From NCBI GenBank assembly GCA_038521775.1, contig JBCBKN010000242.1, positions 1-7,187 of the forward strand: 7,187 bases of DNA, written 5' to 3'. How positions within the stretch are numbered: position 1 is the stretch's first letter; every line of letters begins with the position of its first letter. Both the position numbers and the translations under genes were made by a program. The notes under the pieces were generated by a model. That model ran no database searches and was not told the origin of the DNA. It saw nothing but the letters and a program-made list of their open reading frames with translations. Source of the DNA: J013 sp038521775 (GTDB taxonomy: Bacteria; Pseudomonadota; Alphaproteobacteria; Rhodobacterales; Rhodobacteraceae). Shown one piece after another: positions 6,556 to 7,187 of the stretch.

Positions 6556-7187
6556 ATGGCTGCACCCGACATCGCTGCGCCGAAGAAGGTCGTGCTGGCC
6601 TATTCCGGCGGGCTCGACACCTCGATCATCCTCAAATGGCTGCAGACCGAACTCGGGTGTGAGGTTGTGACCTTCACCGCCGATCTGGGTCAGGGGGAAG
6701 AGCTTGAACCGGCCCGCGCCAAGGCCGAGCTGCTGGGTCTTGCCCCCGACAACATCTTCATTCGCGACCTGCGCGAAGAGTTCGTGCGCGACTTCGTCTT
6801 TCCGATGTTCCGCGCGAATGCGGTTTATGAGGGCCAGTACCTTCTGGGCACCTCGGTCGCCCGGCCGCTCATCGCCAGGCATCTGGTCGAGATCGCCGCC
6901 CAGACCGGCGCCGATGCAATCGCCCATGGCGCCACGGGCAAGGGCAACGACCAGGTCCGCTTTGAGCTTTCTGCCTATGCGCTCAACCCCAATATCCGCA
7001 TCGTCGCGCCCTGGCGGGTCTGGGATCTGACATCGCGCAGCCGGCTGATCGAATGGGCCGAAACGCATCAGGTTCCGGTGCCCACCGACAAGCGCGGCGA
7101 AGCGCCGTTCTCGGTCGATGCGAATCTTCTGCACACATCCTCCGAAGGCAAGGTGCTCGAAGACCCTGCGCGCGCCGCGCCCGACTA
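6556..7187 (+). CDS. argG: Argininosuccinate synthase, N-terminal 210 residues (C-terminus lies outside the window)
   Basis: The cytoplasmic enzyme that joins citrulline and aspartate using ATP to form argininosuccinate, the penultimate step of arginine synthesis. The ATP-binding P-loop-like motif AYSGGLDTS is at 15-23. EGQYLLGTSVARPLIA at 92-107 binds citrulline and aspartate in the family, and HGATGKGNDQVRFE at 124-137 is the second signature. KRGEAPFSVDANLLHTSSEG lies near the right edge. The ATG at 6556 follows a strong GGGAGGGG site at 6545-6552. The frame is open to the edge of the window. The LysR gene ends 38 bases upstream on the same strand, so cotranscription is possible, but a separate argG promoter inside the end of that gene is as likely. 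Confidence 0.97.
   Translation, partial: MAAPDIAAPKKVVLAYSGGLDTSIILKWLQTELGCEVVTFTADLGQGEELEPARAKAELLGLAPDNIFIRDLREEFVRDFVFPMFRANAVYEGQYLLGTSVARPLIARHLVEIAAQTGADAIAHGATGKGNDQVRFELSAYALNPNIRIVAPWRVWDLTSRSRLIEWAETHQVPVPTDKRGEAPFSVDANLLHTSSEGKVLEDPARAAPD

Noticed and set aside
6532..7134. 200-codon open frame on the minus strand opposite argG
   Set aside because: Antisense shadow; argG on the plus strand has all family signatures and a strong ribosome binding site.

Overview
The window looks like a piece of chromosome from a GC-rich alphaproteobacterium, most likely of the Rhodobacterales (Paracoccus/Rhodobacter/Roseobacter-like). This is an inference from the strong preference for G or C at third codon positions, the tight gene packing and the style of the RlmN, ArgG and SDR proteins. 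No CRISPR array, insertion sequence, tRNA, rRNA or phage gene was seen. Almost every base belongs to a gene.

Layout from left to right. A ChrA-type chromate transporter enters from the left edge on the minus strand (1-483, C-terminal part missing). A 216-bp divergent spacer with a 14-bp tandem repeat separates it from a plus-strand membrane hydroxylase of the sterol desaturase family (700-1536). That gene converges on a minus-strand aquaporin of the arsenic-linked (AqpS-like) type, and the two stop codons abut. The rest of the minus-strand block, read right to left, is a short-chain dehydrogenase (5432-4668), a small unrecognised coding stretch (4667-4488), rlmN (4406-3261), a lipoprotein gene that now needs two frame changes to be read (3191-2277), and the aquaporin (2205-1537). 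On the plus strand a LysR-type regulator (5561-6517) diverges from the dehydrogenase, followed 38 bp later by argG (6556 to the right edge, C-terminal part missing).

How the genes may work together. ArgG is in arginine synthesis and RlmN modifies 23S rRNA and tRNA; both are housekeeping. The LysR regulator probably controls the divergent dehydrogenase, the usual arrangement for that family. The chromate transporter and aquaporin suggest handling of oxyanions or small neutral solutes, but no arsR, arsC or chrB is visible. No multi-gene novel system stands out.

The most unusual signals are at the RNA level in the rlmN region. The rlmN start codon lies inside a perfect 10-bp inverted repeat with a 7-base loop, and no Shine-Dalgarno precedes it. 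The Shine-Dalgarno of the next gene (the lipoprotein, TTG start) is the arm of a perfect 7-bp hairpin. A small coding-like stretch of 59 codons, with a Cys-Arg-Cys-His-His motif and no proper start codon, sits in frame directly after the stop codon of the dehydrogenase.
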